The notes under the pieces are model-generated. The model searched no databases, was not told where the DNA came from, and saw nothing but the letters and a program-made list of their open reading frames with translations. DNA of 32,363 bases from Candidatus Omnitrophota bacterium (GTDB lineage: Bacteria > Omnitrophota > Gorgyraeia > Zapsychrales > JANLHA01): positions 1 to 32,363 of the forward strand of contig JADLGJ010000072.1 in the NCBI GenBank assembly GCA_020849375.1, written 5' to 3'. Position 1 is the stretch's first letter; each line of letters opens with the position of its first letter. Shown in pieces: positions 1 to 9,225 of the stretch. The position numbers were made by a program, and so were the translations under genes.

Positions 1-362
1 CCGGAATCCTGTTCTTTAGTTTTACTGCGCAAGACAATATCAGAGATCGCTGCAACGCTGTAAAGAGCTTCGCCGCGAAAACCAAGCGAATGAATATTGA
101 AAAGATCGTCGGCAGTCTGAATTTTGCTTGTTGAATGGCGCTCGAAAATCGTTTCCAGGTCTTCGTGGTGGATGCCGCTGCCGCTGTCCTTGAGATGAAT
201 AAGCCCTTTCCCTGCATCTTTGAGATGCAGTTCAATGGTCGTTGCTCCGGCATCGAGGCTGTTCTCGATCAACTCTTTAATGACGGAGGCGGGACGTTCA
301 ATAACTTCCCCGGCGGCAATTTTACTGATGACATCGGGTGATAGAACATGGACTCGGTTCAT
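1..362 (-). CDS. mutL: DNA mismatch repair protein MutL, N-terminal part (runs off the window edge)
   Basis: Reverse-complement translation MNRVHVLSPDVISKIAAGEVIERPASVIKELIENSLDAGATTIELHLKDAGKG...FRGEALYSVAAISDI: GHKL ATPase motifs typical of MutL. Absent from the ORF track because it is truncated. Start ATG overlaps the mutS stop (ATGA). Confidence 0.96.
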   Translation of the reverse strand, partial: MNRVHVLSPDVISKIAAGEVIERPASVIKELIENSLDAGATTIELHLKDAGKGLIHLKDSGSGIHHEDLETIFERHSTSKIQTADDLFNIHSLGFRGEALYSVAAISDIVLRSKTKEQDS

Positions 363-2911
363 AGAAGGTCTTTCAATTCTTTGATCTTATTTAACGCTTC
401 CAGCGGCGTCATCTGGTTGAGGTCGAGGGCCTTGATCGCATCTTTTAATTCTTCGGCAACAGGATCGCTTTTACTATTAAACAGAGAAAGCTGTTCGTCG
501 CCAGCGGATTTGACCGTTAAGCGCTGTTTTAAATTTCCCTGCGTTTCCAATTCCTTTAAGATCTTTTTCGAACGGGCAATGATCTCTTGCGGAACGCCGG
601 CGAGCTTCGCGACATAAATTCCGTAGCTGTCGTCCGTACTTCCCGGAATGATCTTGTGTAAAAAAATGATCTCATCTTTCCATTCTTTGACCGCCACATT
701 GTAATTCTTTACACCACTGTGCTCATCGGCCAAAGCGGTCAACTCATGAAAGTGTGTCGCAAATAAGGTTCGGCTTTTATTCTTTTGGAAATGTTCAGCC
801 AAGGCCCACGCTAAACTCAATCCGTCGTAAGTGCTTGTCCCTCGTCCGATCTCGTCGAGAATGACCAGGCTAGCCGGAGTTAAGTTGTTGAGAATGTCCG
901 CGGTTTCGCTCATTTCGACCATAAACGTGCTTTGGCCTTTAGTGATATCGTCATGAGCGCCGATGCGGGTGAAAATTTTGTCAACAACGCCGACAGCCGC
1001 ACTTTTCGCGGGAACATAACTGCCCATTTGGCTCAAAATAACCAAGAGCGCGATCTGGCGGATGTACGTTGATTTTCCGGCCATGTTCGGCCCGGTCAAA
1101 ATAATTAAATGTTGGTCTTGGCAATCGAGATAGGTGTCGTTGGGGATAAAATTCTGGGTTGACGTTTTCTCGACGACCGGATGGCGGCCTTCTTTGATAT
1201 CAAGAATGTGACCGTTGTTGATCTCCGGCGCGATATACCCATGTTCAAGCGAGAGAATAGCGAGAGAATATAAGGAATCAAGAGTCGCCGCACTTTGACT
1301 GAATTTGTGCAAGGCAGCGCTTTGATCGAGAATGGCTTTCTTTAATTGCTCGATCAATTCATTTTCGATCTTGCGGATCTTGTCCTCAGCGGTGAGGATC
1401 TTCTCTTCATATTCTTTGAGTTCCTGCGTAATAAAGCGTTCGCCATTGACCAGGGTTTGTTTACGGACAAAATCCTGCGGCACGAGATGAGCGTTCGCTT
1501 TGGTGACTTCGATGTAATAGCCGAACACATTATTGAAACCGACTTTCAGAGAATTGATCTTACTGCGGGCGATCTCTTTGCTTTGATATTGGCGCAGCCA
1601 TTCCTGGCCGTTGGTCTGAATATTTTTGAGGGCATCGAGATCGGCGTTGAAACCGCGGTTAATGACCTGCCCTTCATTATTCGCCAGAGGCATATCCGGA
1701 TTAACGGCGGCTTCCAGCAATTTTCTTAAACTTGGAATATCTTCGACGTTAAAGAGGCGGTTTTGTGAGGTGAGCGGCGCAATGGCTTGTTTGATCTTCG
1801 GGATCAGGGACAAACTGTTGCGGATCGAAAGAATATCTTTAGCGTGCGTGTATCCTGAACTGATCTTGGAAATTGATTTTTCAAGGTCGGGCAGAGATTG
1901 AAGGCATTCTTTGAGCGAACGCAACGTTTCGTTTTGGCCGCGTAAGAGCGTGACCGCTTTTTGCCGTTCCCGGATAGCGTCAACCTTGCGTAAAGGATGG
2001 CTGAGCCAGGAACGCAATTCGCGTTTGCCCATCGCGGTCAAGGTGTGATTGATCGTCCGGAAAAATGTTTCGATCTCGAGCCCATAATGCGCCGCCGGAG
2101 ATAAGTAAACAAATTCCTCATCGCTATAAAGGCTGATGCGGTCAATGTGGCGCAGCGGCTGGCGGTTCATGATCTTTAAATATTCCAACAGCGCGCCGGA
2201 GCTGGAAACGGCCATGGTTAATCCATCCAGGCCGAAACCGCGCAAGTTCAAGACCGCAAAGTGTTCACAGAGGTTCTTAGAAGCGATTTCCGGATTAAAA
2301 GACCAATTTTCCTGCGGGCTGAGGGTGAGAGTTTTAGTCTTCAAAAGCGGGTTCTGAAGGAGACTTTTGATCTTTTCTTCTTCGCTTGAGGGGAAAACGC
2401 ATTCATAAATAGGTAATCTGGCGAGCAATTCGATGATCTTATGGGGATTTTCAAACTGGTTGGCCTGGATCGCTCCGCTGACCGGGTCGGTGAAAGCGAT
2501 GCCGATCGTGGCCCCATTTGGACTTAGGGCGCAAAGATAGCGGGAATCCGCGGAATGTTCATCACAATAAGTTCCGGAAGAAATAACCCTGATGACATCG
2601 CGGCGCACGATCCCTTGAGCGGCGGCCGGATCTTCAACCTGTTCGCAGATAGCGACTTTGAACCCGGCTTTGATCAAGCGGCTAATATAGCCTTCGGAAG
2701 CGTGGAAAGGGATCCCGCACATCGGGATTTCGTTCGGAGTTCCGCGGCCGCGTGCCGTTAGGACCAGGTCCAGAACCTTGGACGCGGCTTTGGCGTCATC
2801 ATAAAACATTTCGTAGAAATCCCCAAGCCGGAAGAAAAGGATACAATCCTGATATTGCGCTTTGACCTTCTGGTATTGCGCGAGCATGGGGGTTGGGGCT
2901 TGGACGGTCAT
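359..2911 (-). CDS. mutS: DNA mismatch repair protein MutS
   Basis: 850 aa; TPMLAQYQKVKAQYQDCILFFRLGDFYEMFYDDA N-terminus, Walker A TGPNMAGKST, VILDEIGRGTSTYDG, FATHFHELT. Confidence 0.98.
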   Translation of the reverse strand: MTVQAPTPMLAQYQKVKAQYQDCILFFRLGDFYEMFYDDAKAASKVLDLVLTARGRGTPNEIPMCGIPFHASEGYISRLIKAGFKVAICEQVEDPAAAQGIVRRDVIRVISSGTYCDEHSADSRYLCALSPNGATIGIAFTDPVSGAIQANQFENPHKIIELLARLPIYECVFPSSEEEKIKSLLQNPLLKTKTLTLSPQENWSFNPEIASKNLCEHFAVLNLRGFGLDGLTMAVSSSGALLEYLKIMNRQPLRHIDRISLYSDEEFVYLSPAAHYGLEIETFFRTINHTLTAMGKRELRSWLSHPLRKVDAIRERQKAVTLLRGQNETLRSLKECLQSLPDLEKSISKISSGYTHAKDILSIRNSLSLIPKIKQAIAPLTSQNRLFNVEDIPSLRKLLEAAVNPDMPLANNEGQVINRGFNADLDALKNIQTNGQEWLRQYQSKEIARSKINSLKVGFNNVFGYYIEVTKANAHLVPQDFVRKQTLVNGERFITQELKEYEEKILTAEDKIRKIENELIEQLKKAILDQSAALHKFSQSAATLDSLYSLAILSLEHGYIAPEINNGHILDIKEGRHPVVEKTSTQNFIPNDTYLDCQDQHLIILTGPNMAGKSTYIRQIALLVILSQMGSYVPAKSAAVGVVDKIFTRIGAHDDITKGQSTFMVEMSETADILNNLTPASLVILDEIGRGTSTYDGLSLAWALAEHFQKNKSRTLFATHFHELTALADEHSGVKNYNVAVKEWKDEIIFLHKIIPGSTDDSYGIYVAKLAGVPQEIIARSKKILKELETQGNLKQRLTVKSAGDEQLSLFNSKSDPVAEELKDAIKALDLNQMTPLEALNKIKELKDLL

Positions 2912-2986
2912 TGCGGATAGTTATATCATAAAATTTTTATTCAATAAATTTTTATTTTTGGGGGTAATAAATATTATTAACCTTTG

Positions 2987-3015
2987 TTGCAGGGCTATTT
3001 CATCAATGTTATAAT
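2987..3015 (+). promoter_or_regulatory. Sigma-70-like promoter for the 3076 gene
   Basis: TTGCAG (2987-2992), 17-nt spacer, TATAAT (3010-3015), upstream of ATG 3076 in an AT-rich intergenic region. Confidence 0.6.
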
Positions 3016-3075
3016 CCAAAACATCATTAACAGAAAAGATTCCCGACGAATCTCTGAAAGACAATACGACTTCTT

Positions 3076-5589
3076 ATGAATAAAAAAATCTCAGTTGTTC
3101 TTGCTGCATTATTATTAAGCCCCCTTGCTTTTCTTTCCGTCGCTGACGCGAAGCCGAACTTAGCGGCCAAATTTTATCTTGAACAAGGCAAAAAGGAATT
3201 TAAGAATAAAGAATACGACCTTGCGATCAAGGAGTTCAATAAAGCGCTTTTGGCTGACCCCGAGAATGAAGAAGCCTTGATGTATTTGAAGATGCTCGGT
3301 TTTGGCGGTAAGGCATCATCGACACGCGAACAGGAGCCCGTCGCTAAAACAGAAGAAAAAGTAGAAGAAAAAACAAAAGATCAAATAAAAGATAAAGAAG
3401 AAAAGGCTGAGAATAAAGCCGAAAAGAAATCTGTCAAGAAAACCGACACTGTTAAGCCTAAAGTTGAGAAGACGGCCAGCCTTGTTGAAGCTTCTGAGGC
3501 GGAAGATACTGAAGAGGAAGATTCTGAAGCTGAAGATATGGATGCGCAAGATCATGTCCTTCAGGACATTGAAGACCAGATCGCGGCAGAAGAAGCTGCT
3601 GCGTTAAAAGCTTTGCATGAACAGGCGGCTAAAGACCAAGTTGCCCTTTTGAAGAAATTAGATCAGGTTGAGAAAAAAACAGAAACCCCTGCAGCTGTCC
3701 CTTCAAAAACAAAAGCGCCGAAAAAAGAATCGAAAGCTGATGCTGTTAAGAAAAGCCTTGCGGCAGAAGCAAAAAAATCTTCTGTAGCGCAAAAAACTGA
3801 ACCCAAGCCAGCGGATGTTGAAGATATCGCCGCTGAGGACGATCAAGCCGTCATTGAAGCCGTCGAAGATAAGCCGGAAGCCTCTGTTTCCGCCAGAGAA
3901 GCCGCGGCTGTTGCGAGCGTCAAGAAGAATACTTCCCGGGAAATAAGCGACTATCAGTCTAAGATTGAAGCTCAAACTGCGCAAAAGATCGAAAAAGTCC
4001 ACAACAAGTTTGCTGCTAAACCGATCGGCGAAAAAGAAAAAACGGTCTTTCGTGATTTTGATAATGACGGTGTGCCGGAAGCGATCTCGGTCAATGAAAA
4101 TAAGGCTATTGAAAAGATCGAGGCCGCTGCAAAGAAAGAAGAGCAGGCCGGAATAAAGAAGATCCAGAAACAAGGCCAGCAGGATGAAAAGACCGCATTG
4201 AAGAATTTGCGTGCCCTGATCAAGAAAGAAGAAAAGATGCAGCGCCGTGATCAAAAGACAGGTGACCTTAAGGCTGGCGATGTGGTCGGTTCTCCGGCGC
4301 TGAGCGCTACTGTCCATGATGATGAAGCGGACGAACTTGCTGCGGCGGAGGGCGTTTCCGGATCGGAGAAAGAGAATGCGGCACTGGCTCAGATGCGCGC
4401 TGATGTTGCCCGTAAAGAAAAAGACCTTGAGATGAAATATGCCAAGAAGAAGGCTATAAGGATGAGCGAGGCTGAAAAGAAGTCTAAGCCGCAGGTGCAG
4501 GAGCCAAAAGTTTCTTTGACCGATACTGATGAAAGTTATCCTGCCGACCTGGCGCAGCAGACCGAAGTTTTCCCGGTGGGTCAAAATATTTCCGTAACAA
4601 ATCCCAAATCGGTCCAGGCCCAGAACATTGTCCTGAAAAAGAAGTTCGCGCAAGTTGTTGAGATGTCGCAAAAAGACCAAGATTTGATCAAGGGCCTTGA
4701 AAAAGATCTTGAACAAAAGGACCAGAAAGTCGAAGCTTTGGAAAGCGATCTGCATGAAACAAAGACAACTCTCGATTCCAAGGTTGAAATGATCAAAGAA
4801 AAAGAAGAAAAGTTAAAAGACCTTTCCCAGCGGATCGCGGCAATGGAATCGGATGTCAATAGTAAGCAGTACGACTTTAAAGATAAGCAGATGGAATATG
4901 AAAAGAAACTGCAGGCGATCCAGGAAGAATTCGGTAATTATAAGACGGAAAGAACCAATTCAGAAGAAGAGTTGCGCGGACAGCTGAAGATCTTAAAAGA
5001 AGCTCTGGAGAAAAAGATCGCCGAGTTCAACGCCGCACAAGAAAAATTGATCTTTACCGAGAACAAACTCAAAAATAGTGAAGAAAAATACGCGCAGACC
5101 ACCAAGCAATATGATGACGTCAAGAAAACCTTGTCCGACCTCGAAGATCGCTTAGCGGGCCTCATGGCGCAACCGGCACCTGTGATTGACCAGGCTCCGC
5201 TCGTTACGGTCGACCCCAAGAACCTTCCGCCGCCGCAGAACCAGAATGAGGTTGTTTATCAGCAGTGGATCCAGCGCCAGGATCAGTTGGTCACGAAGCT
5301 TAAGAATAAACTTCTCTGGGCGCGTGAACAGATGGAATTCCTCGGCCGTTACGATATTAAATTGAGCGACCAGAAAATGGCCGCATTAAAAGAGCAGTTG
5401 GTCGAGGTTAAGAAGCAATTGAGCACGAAGGTTCCTTCCGGCCGTACTGATGAGGATTTTGCGGTGATGGATGCCCGCCTCAAGGATTCGCAGGAACGGC
5501 TTGAGATGGTTGAAAAGATCCTTCGTGAAAAAGATGACCAGGTTAAGGAATTGGAGAAACAATTGAACGAAGTTCTGTCCGCATTCTAA
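3076..5589 (+). CDS. Exported TPR / long coiled-coil protein with a calcium-loop-like motif
   Basis: Signal peptide MNKKISVVLAALLLSPLAFLSVADA; TPR-like segment (AKFYLEQGKKEFKNKEYDLAIKEFNKALLADPENEEAL); long K/E/A-rich coiled coil; FRDFDNDGVPEAISV resembles FG-GAP/VCBS DxDxDG loops. Confidence 0.85.
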   Translation: MNKKISVVLAALLLSPLAFLSVADAKPNLAAKFYLEQGKKEFKNKEYDLAIKEFNKALLADPENEEALMYLKMLGFGGKASSTREQEPVAKTEEKVEEKTKDQIKDKEEKAENKAEKKSVKKTDTVKPKVEKTASLVEASEAEDTEEEDSEAEDMDAQDHVLQDIEDQIAAEEAAALKALHEQAAKDQVALLKKLDQVEKKTETPAAVPSKTKAPKKESKADAVKKSLAAEAKKSSVAQKTEPKPADVEDIAAEDDQAVIEAVEDKPEASVSAREAAAVASVKKNTSREISDYQSKIEAQTAQKIEKVHNKFAAKPIGEKEKTVFRDFDNDGVPEAISVNENKAIEKIEAAAKKEEQAGIKKIQKQGQQDEKTALKNLRALIKKEEKMQRRDQKTGDLKAGDVVGSPALSATVHDDEADELAAAEGVSGSEKENAALAQMRADVARKEKDLEMKYAKKKAIRMSEAEKKSKPQVQEPKVSLTDTDESYPADLAQQTEVFPVGQNISVTNPKSVQAQNIVLKKKFAQVVEMSQKDQDLIKGLEKDLEQKDQKVEALESDLHETKTTLDSKVEMIKEKEEKLKDLSQRIAAMESDVNSKQYDFKDKQMEYEKKLQAIQEEFGNYKTERTNSEEELRGQLKILKEALEKKIAEFNAAQEKLIFTENKLKNSEEKYAQTTKQYDDVKKTLSDLEDRLAGLMAQPAPVIDQAPLVTVDPKNLPPPQNQNEVVYQQWIQRQDQLVTKLKNKLLWAREQMEFLGRYDIKLSDQKMAALKEQLVEVKKQLSTKVPSGRTDEDFAVMDARLKDSQERLEMVEKILREKDDQVKELEKQLNEVLSAF

Positions 5590-6372
5590 ATGTCTGTCGA
5601 ACGAAAACTGCTCCTTGTTAAACTGATCGGGTTCTTGACCGGTGAGATCTCAAAGAACGAGATCTATGAGTGGGCCCTTTTTGTCGCGGTGTCCCGCGAT
5701 TATGAAGAGCTCGTTAAGAACGATAAGCTTTCCGAACAGATCATGCAGTTCTTGATCGATGTTAATAAGCCTCGCACGACAACGGCCCCGACTCAAAAGA
5801 TCCTTGAATATTTTATTGCGTGCCTGGAAGATAAAAAGCAATTTAGCGAAGATGACTATAAACTCCTGATCGCCGATCAGCCGTCTAAAACGGCGACGGT
5901 TCCGAAATCCGCTGTGGCCGCGAAGAAACCGCTCAGGATCCCTGTTCCGGTTCTGTCACCCGGGAAAAGAACTCTGATCTCGCGGATCGCGAATATTTAT
6001 GTTTTTCTTTTTGTCAGCATATCGATCATTCTGAATTTGACCGTGATCTTAAAACCGGATTTTCTGGTCAATCCGGGAGAGGTCGCGCCTATTCCCGACC
6101 AGGTTCTGCGGGATGCTTTCCCGCATTTATTTTACGGGATCACGATGATCATCGCCCTTTTAGTGAGAGGGCCAAGAATCTTGTTCTATGCGTTATTTTT
6201 TATTGCAACGTGGGGAATGTTGTTTTATTGGTACTCCATAACAATATTTATATTTGAGAATAAATGGCCGTTATATTATTTGGTCATGTTGTCACCAGCC
6301 TTAACGTTACCGCCAACCTTGATGTTCTGGATCATGTTGACGCGCTGGTTCAACGTTAAAGAACCTGCTTAA
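5590..6372 (+). CDS. Hypothetical protein: soluble N-terminal region plus C-terminal multi-pass membrane region
   Basis: Start codon directly abuts the upstream stop (TAA|ATG), suggesting translational coupling; several hydrophobic segments after about residue 130. Confidence 0.75.
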   Translation: MSVERKLLLVKLIGFLTGEISKNEIYEWALFVAVSRDYEELVKNDKLSEQIMQFLIDVNKPRTTTAPTQKILEYFIACLEDKKQFSEDDYKLLIADQPSKTATVPKSAVAAKKPLRIPVPVLSPGKRTLISRIANIYVFLFVSISIILNLTVILKPDFLVNPGEVAPIPDQVLRDAFPHLFYGITMIIALLVRGPRILFYALFFIATWGMLFYWYSITIFIFENKWPLYYLVMLSPALTLPPTLMFWIMLTRWFNVKEPA

Positions 6373-6389
6373 AAGAGAGAGGAAAATCC

Positions 6390-6890
6390 ATGCTTGCGAT
6401 TTTATTATTGTTTTTTGGTGTTCTGTCACGGTTGTGGTTCCATGTCCCTAATTTTACGCCTGTTCTCGCATTGGCGCTTTTCGGTGGAGTTTATTTAAGC
6501 CCCCGCCGTGCTCTTTTGATGCCGCTGGTGTTGATGATCGCATCCGATCTTTTGATCGGTTTGCATGACACGATCCTATTTACGTGGGGCAGTGTTGTTT
6601 TGATCTCTGCCCTCGGATTATATTTACGCGGACGTAAAAGCTCTAAAAATATCGTTTTAGCGTCTCTCGCCTCAGCGGTGATCTTCTTTGTGATCTCAAA
6701 CTTTGGGGCATGGATCATGATGTATCCCAAAACCTGGGCCGGCGTTGCTGAATGCTTCTGGGCCGCGGTCCCGTTTTTCCGTTGGACATTGTTAAGTACC
6801 TTAATATATAGTGTCGCCTTGTTTTATGGATATGAAGTTTTGGCGGAACGCATCGCTAAAACACGTTTTGCAAAAGCCTTATTGTCTTAA
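6390..6890 (+). CDS. Small multi-pass membrane protein, DUF6580-like (ECF substrate-component-like)
   Basis: MLAILLLFFGVLSRLWFHVPNFTPVLALALFGGVYLSPRRALLMPLVLMIASDLLIGLHD: N-PAL-LFGG and SD--IG-H pattern of this family; preceded by an AGAGAGGAAAA Shine-Dalgarno. Confidence 0.65.
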   Translation: MLAILLLFFGVLSRLWFHVPNFTPVLALALFGGVYLSPRRALLMPLVLMIASDLLIGLHDTILFTWGSVVLISALGLYLRGRKSSKNIVLASLASAVIFFVISNFGAWIMMYPKTWAGVAECFWAAVPFFRWTLLSTLIYSVALFYGYEVLAERIAKTRFAKALLS

Positions 6891-6912
6891 TTTCGTTCTG
6901 GTATTTATATAG

Positions 6913-7071
6913 TTATACCGATAGGGGAATCCCGTGAGAATCGGGAACGGTCCCGCCACTGTGAATGGCCCCGAAGGGGGTCAAAGTCAGGTCGCCTGCC
7001 GGTATAAGAGCAAATCTTTGCGCAAGACAAAGAGACGTGCTTACACCTTGGGGTCATAGTGACAAAGGGTG
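6913..7071 (+). ncRNA. Cobalamin (B12) riboswitch
   Basis: Conserved core ATAGGGGAATCCCGTGAGAATCGGGAACGGTCCCGCCACTGTGA ... AAGTCAGGTCGCCTGCC; closing stem TTATACCG/CGGTATAA; loop CACTGTGA (6957-6964) is complementary over 8 nt (one G-U) to TCATAGTG (7054-7061), consistent with the L5-L13 kissing interaction. Confidence 0.93.
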
Positions 7072-7072
7072 C

Positions 7073-7108
7073 AATCCCAATTGAATTTATATTCGATTGG
7101 GATTTTTT
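7073..7108 (+). terminator. Rho-independent terminator forming the riboswitch expression platform
   Basis: AATCCCAATTGAAT-TTAT-ATTCGATTGGGATT followed by a T-run. Confidence 0.8.
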
Positions 7109-7139
7109 ATTTGCCGTCTTCAGAGGAAGACGGCAAATA
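7108..7139 (+). repeat. Perfect 14-bp inverted repeat (hairpin) in the btuB-like leader
   Basis: TATTTGCCGTCTTC-AGAG-GAAGACGGCAAATA. Confidence 0.8.
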
Positions 7140-7191
7140 TCCTGAGCATGGCCTGGTCCATGCGAAGGATTACATTGCAAAGGGAGAAGAA

Positions 7192-9207
7192 ATGAAAAAA
7201 ATCATAGGTTTAGTTTTTGTAGCGCTATTGATCATCACCGCAAACAGCGCGTACGCCAGCGTCAATCTTGATACGATCGTGGTCACTGGTTCGCGTTTAG
7301 AGCAAAAAGAATATAGGGTCGCGAGCAATGTCACGGTCATTACGCAGGAACAGATCGAGGCTTCCAATGCCAACAGTCTTCCCGATCTTTTACGCTACGC
7401 GCAAGGTTTGAATATTTATGATAACAGCACCAGCAAAACAGCGGTTGTCGACATTCGCGGTTTTGGTGATACTGCGGCAAGAAATGTCCTCGTCTTGATC
7501 AACGGCCGCAAAGTCAATTCGATTGATGTGTCGGGCCCGGATCTTTCGCAGATCCCGATCGGCGCGGTCGAACGCGTTGAAATTATTCGCGGGGCCGGGT
7601 CTGTCCTTTATGGCGATAATGCCGTCGGCGGCGTTGTTAACATCATTACAAAAAAGGGCCAAGGTGATTTTCGCGGGAAGCTCGGAGCGAATTATGCGAG
7701 CTATAATTCCAGCGATGAACATCTTGAGCTTTCCGGCTCGAAAGGCAAGATGAACAAATTTTCGTATTTTCTCTATTCAAAGTATTCAGACCAGCGTGGT
7801 TACCGCGAGAATAGCGATGACTTGGCCAAAGATTTCAATACGCGCTTAGGTTATGAATTTTCTCAGGATTATGCCGGTGAAGTTGAAGTCGGCTGGCACG
7901 AAGACGATTCCGGGTTACCGGGTGGGCTTTTATCAGCCGATCTTGCCAGTAAAGGCCGCCGCGCGACAACGAACCCTGATGATTATTCATCAACGAAAGA
8001 CCGCTACGTGAAGGTCAATTTAAAAGCCTCCCCGTCGGTTGATGGGATGTATTTCGGCGGGCTCACGCTTGACCTTTTGTACCGCAACCGCGATGTCTTC
8101 GACTCGTTCAATACTTTCGGCCCATTCCATACCAAGCGGTCGATCGATACGTACGGTGTCGCGGGTAAATATGCTTTTGACCGGACGATCTTTAATAAGG
8201 AAGTCAATTTCGTCACCGGCATAGATTACTATGACAACACCAATGATATCCTGGGAAGCGGGGACAATGTTGACGATATCACGATCAAGAAAAAAGAATT
8301 CGGGATCTACGAACACTTGCAGTATGAGCTGATCGATAGCCTTTTTGTGAGTACGGGAACACGCTATAACCACGCCAACTATGAATTCCATCAACGTAAT
8401 GTTGTTGTTGACCAAGAACAAACCCCTGACCAATGGGTGAATTCCGGTGGGTTAAAATACGAATACGCCAAAGGCTCTAATTTGCATTTTAGCTGGCAGC
8501 AGACATTCCGTTTCTTAGCGACGGATGAATGGTATAGCACGGCTAATTTTCCGGGCTTCGGGATCACCCCGGGTTTAAACCTTGATCTCAAGCAACAGTC
8601 CGGTGAGCAATATGAAGTAGGGGTCAAGCATAATTTCAGGGATACGATGGTCGTGGGCATTACGCCGTATTTGATGGTCAATAAGAACGAGATCTTCTTT
8701 GACCCGGTCACGTTCGCCAACAGCAACTATGATAAGACGCGCCGCTTCGGGATCGAGTTCGACCAGAAAGTGGACCTGCTTAAAGTGGTCAATTTTAGCT
8801 TTCTGGATAAATTGGACCTGATCACGACGTATACCTATCAAAATCCGCGTTTTGACAAAGGGGCTAATGACGGGAAGTTCATCCCGATGGTCCCGACGCA
8901 CTCGGCAAGCCAGACGCTTTATACCGAGTTCTTGCAGCATTTTAATTTTTCTTTAACGGGGCGTTTCGTCGGGTCGCGTTATGCGATCAATGACGTACAG
9001 AATAGCACGCCGCTGGTCAAACCGCATCAGGTCCTCGACACGAAATTAGCTTACAAAGCTAAAGATTACGAGATCTATGTCGCGGCCAATAATATTTTCG
9101 ATATGCGCTATTCTGATTATGTCGCCAAATCGACTTCTTCCTCGGATAAATCTTATTTCCCGGCCCCGGAAAGGAATTTCAGCGTCGGCATGGATTGGAA
9201 ATTCTAA
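7192..9207 (+). CDS. btuB: TonB-dependent receptor, BtuB-like (cobalamin uptake)
   Basis: Signal peptide MKKIIGLVFVALLIITANSAYA, TonB box DTIVVTGSR, plug motifs (LPDLLRYAQGLNIYD, VEIIRGAGSVLYGDNAVGGVVNIITKKG), C-terminal aromatic VGMDWKF; downstream of a B12 riboswitch. The track start at 7069 lies in the riboswitch; ATG 7192 has SD AGGGAGAAG. Confidence 0.9.
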   Translation: MKKIIGLVFVALLIITANSAYASVNLDTIVVTGSRLEQKEYRVASNVTVITQEQIEASNANSLPDLLRYAQGLNIYDNSTSKTAVVDIRGFGDTAARNVLVLINGRKVNSIDVSGPDLSQIPIGAVERVEIIRGAGSVLYGDNAVGGVVNIITKKGQGDFRGKLGANYASYNSSDEHLELSGSKGKMNKFSYFLYSKYSDQRGYRENSDDLAKDFNTRLGYEFSQDYAGEVEVGWHEDDSGLPGGLLSADLASKGRRATTNPDDYSSTKDRYVKVNLKASPSVDGMYFGGLTLDLLYRNRDVFDSFNTFGPFHTKRSIDTYGVAGKYAFDRTIFNKEVNFVTGIDYYDNTNDILGSGDNVDDITIKKKEFGIYEHLQYELIDSLFVSTGTRYNHANYEFHQRNVVVDQEQTPDQWVNSGGLKYEYAKGSNLHFSWQQTFRFLATDEWYSTANFPGFGITPGLNLDLKQQSGEQYEVGVKHNFRDTMVVGITPYLMVNKNEIFFDPVTFANSNYDKTRRFGIEFDQKVDLLKVVNFSFLDKLDLITTYTYQNPRFDKGANDGKFIPMVPTHSASQTLYTEFLQHFNFSLTGRFVGSRYAINDVQNSTPLVKPHQVLDTKLAYKAKDYEIYVAANNIFDMRYSDYVAKSTSSSDKSYFPAPERNFSVGMDWKF

Positions 9208-9225
9208 TCCTGTTATAATGGGCAC

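Noticed and set aside
1346-1729. 127-aa plus-strand ORF inside mutS
   Set aside because: Antisense shadow of a highly conserved gene.
3703-4755. 350-aa minus-strand ORF opposite the coiled-coil gene
   Set aside because: F/L-rich translation is the expected complement of a K/E-rich coiled coil; no start signals or family motifs, and the plus-strand frame has a signal peptide and TPR.
6882-6911. TTGTCT-18-TATATA promoter for the riboswitch
   Set aside because: Would start transcription inside the riboswitch closing stem (6913-6920), so it is probably not the real promoter.
6905-7180. 91-aa minus-strand ORF over the btuB leader
   Set aside because: Covers the cobalamin riboswitch and terminator, which explain the sequence better.
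7069-7191. N-terminal extension of the TonB receptor in the ORF track
   Set aside because: The GTG lies in the riboswitch and the extension would translate through the terminator; ATG 7192 has a good SD and signal peptide.
8020-8433. 137-aa minus-strand ORF inside the TonB receptor
   Set aside because: Antisense shadow with no recognisable motif.
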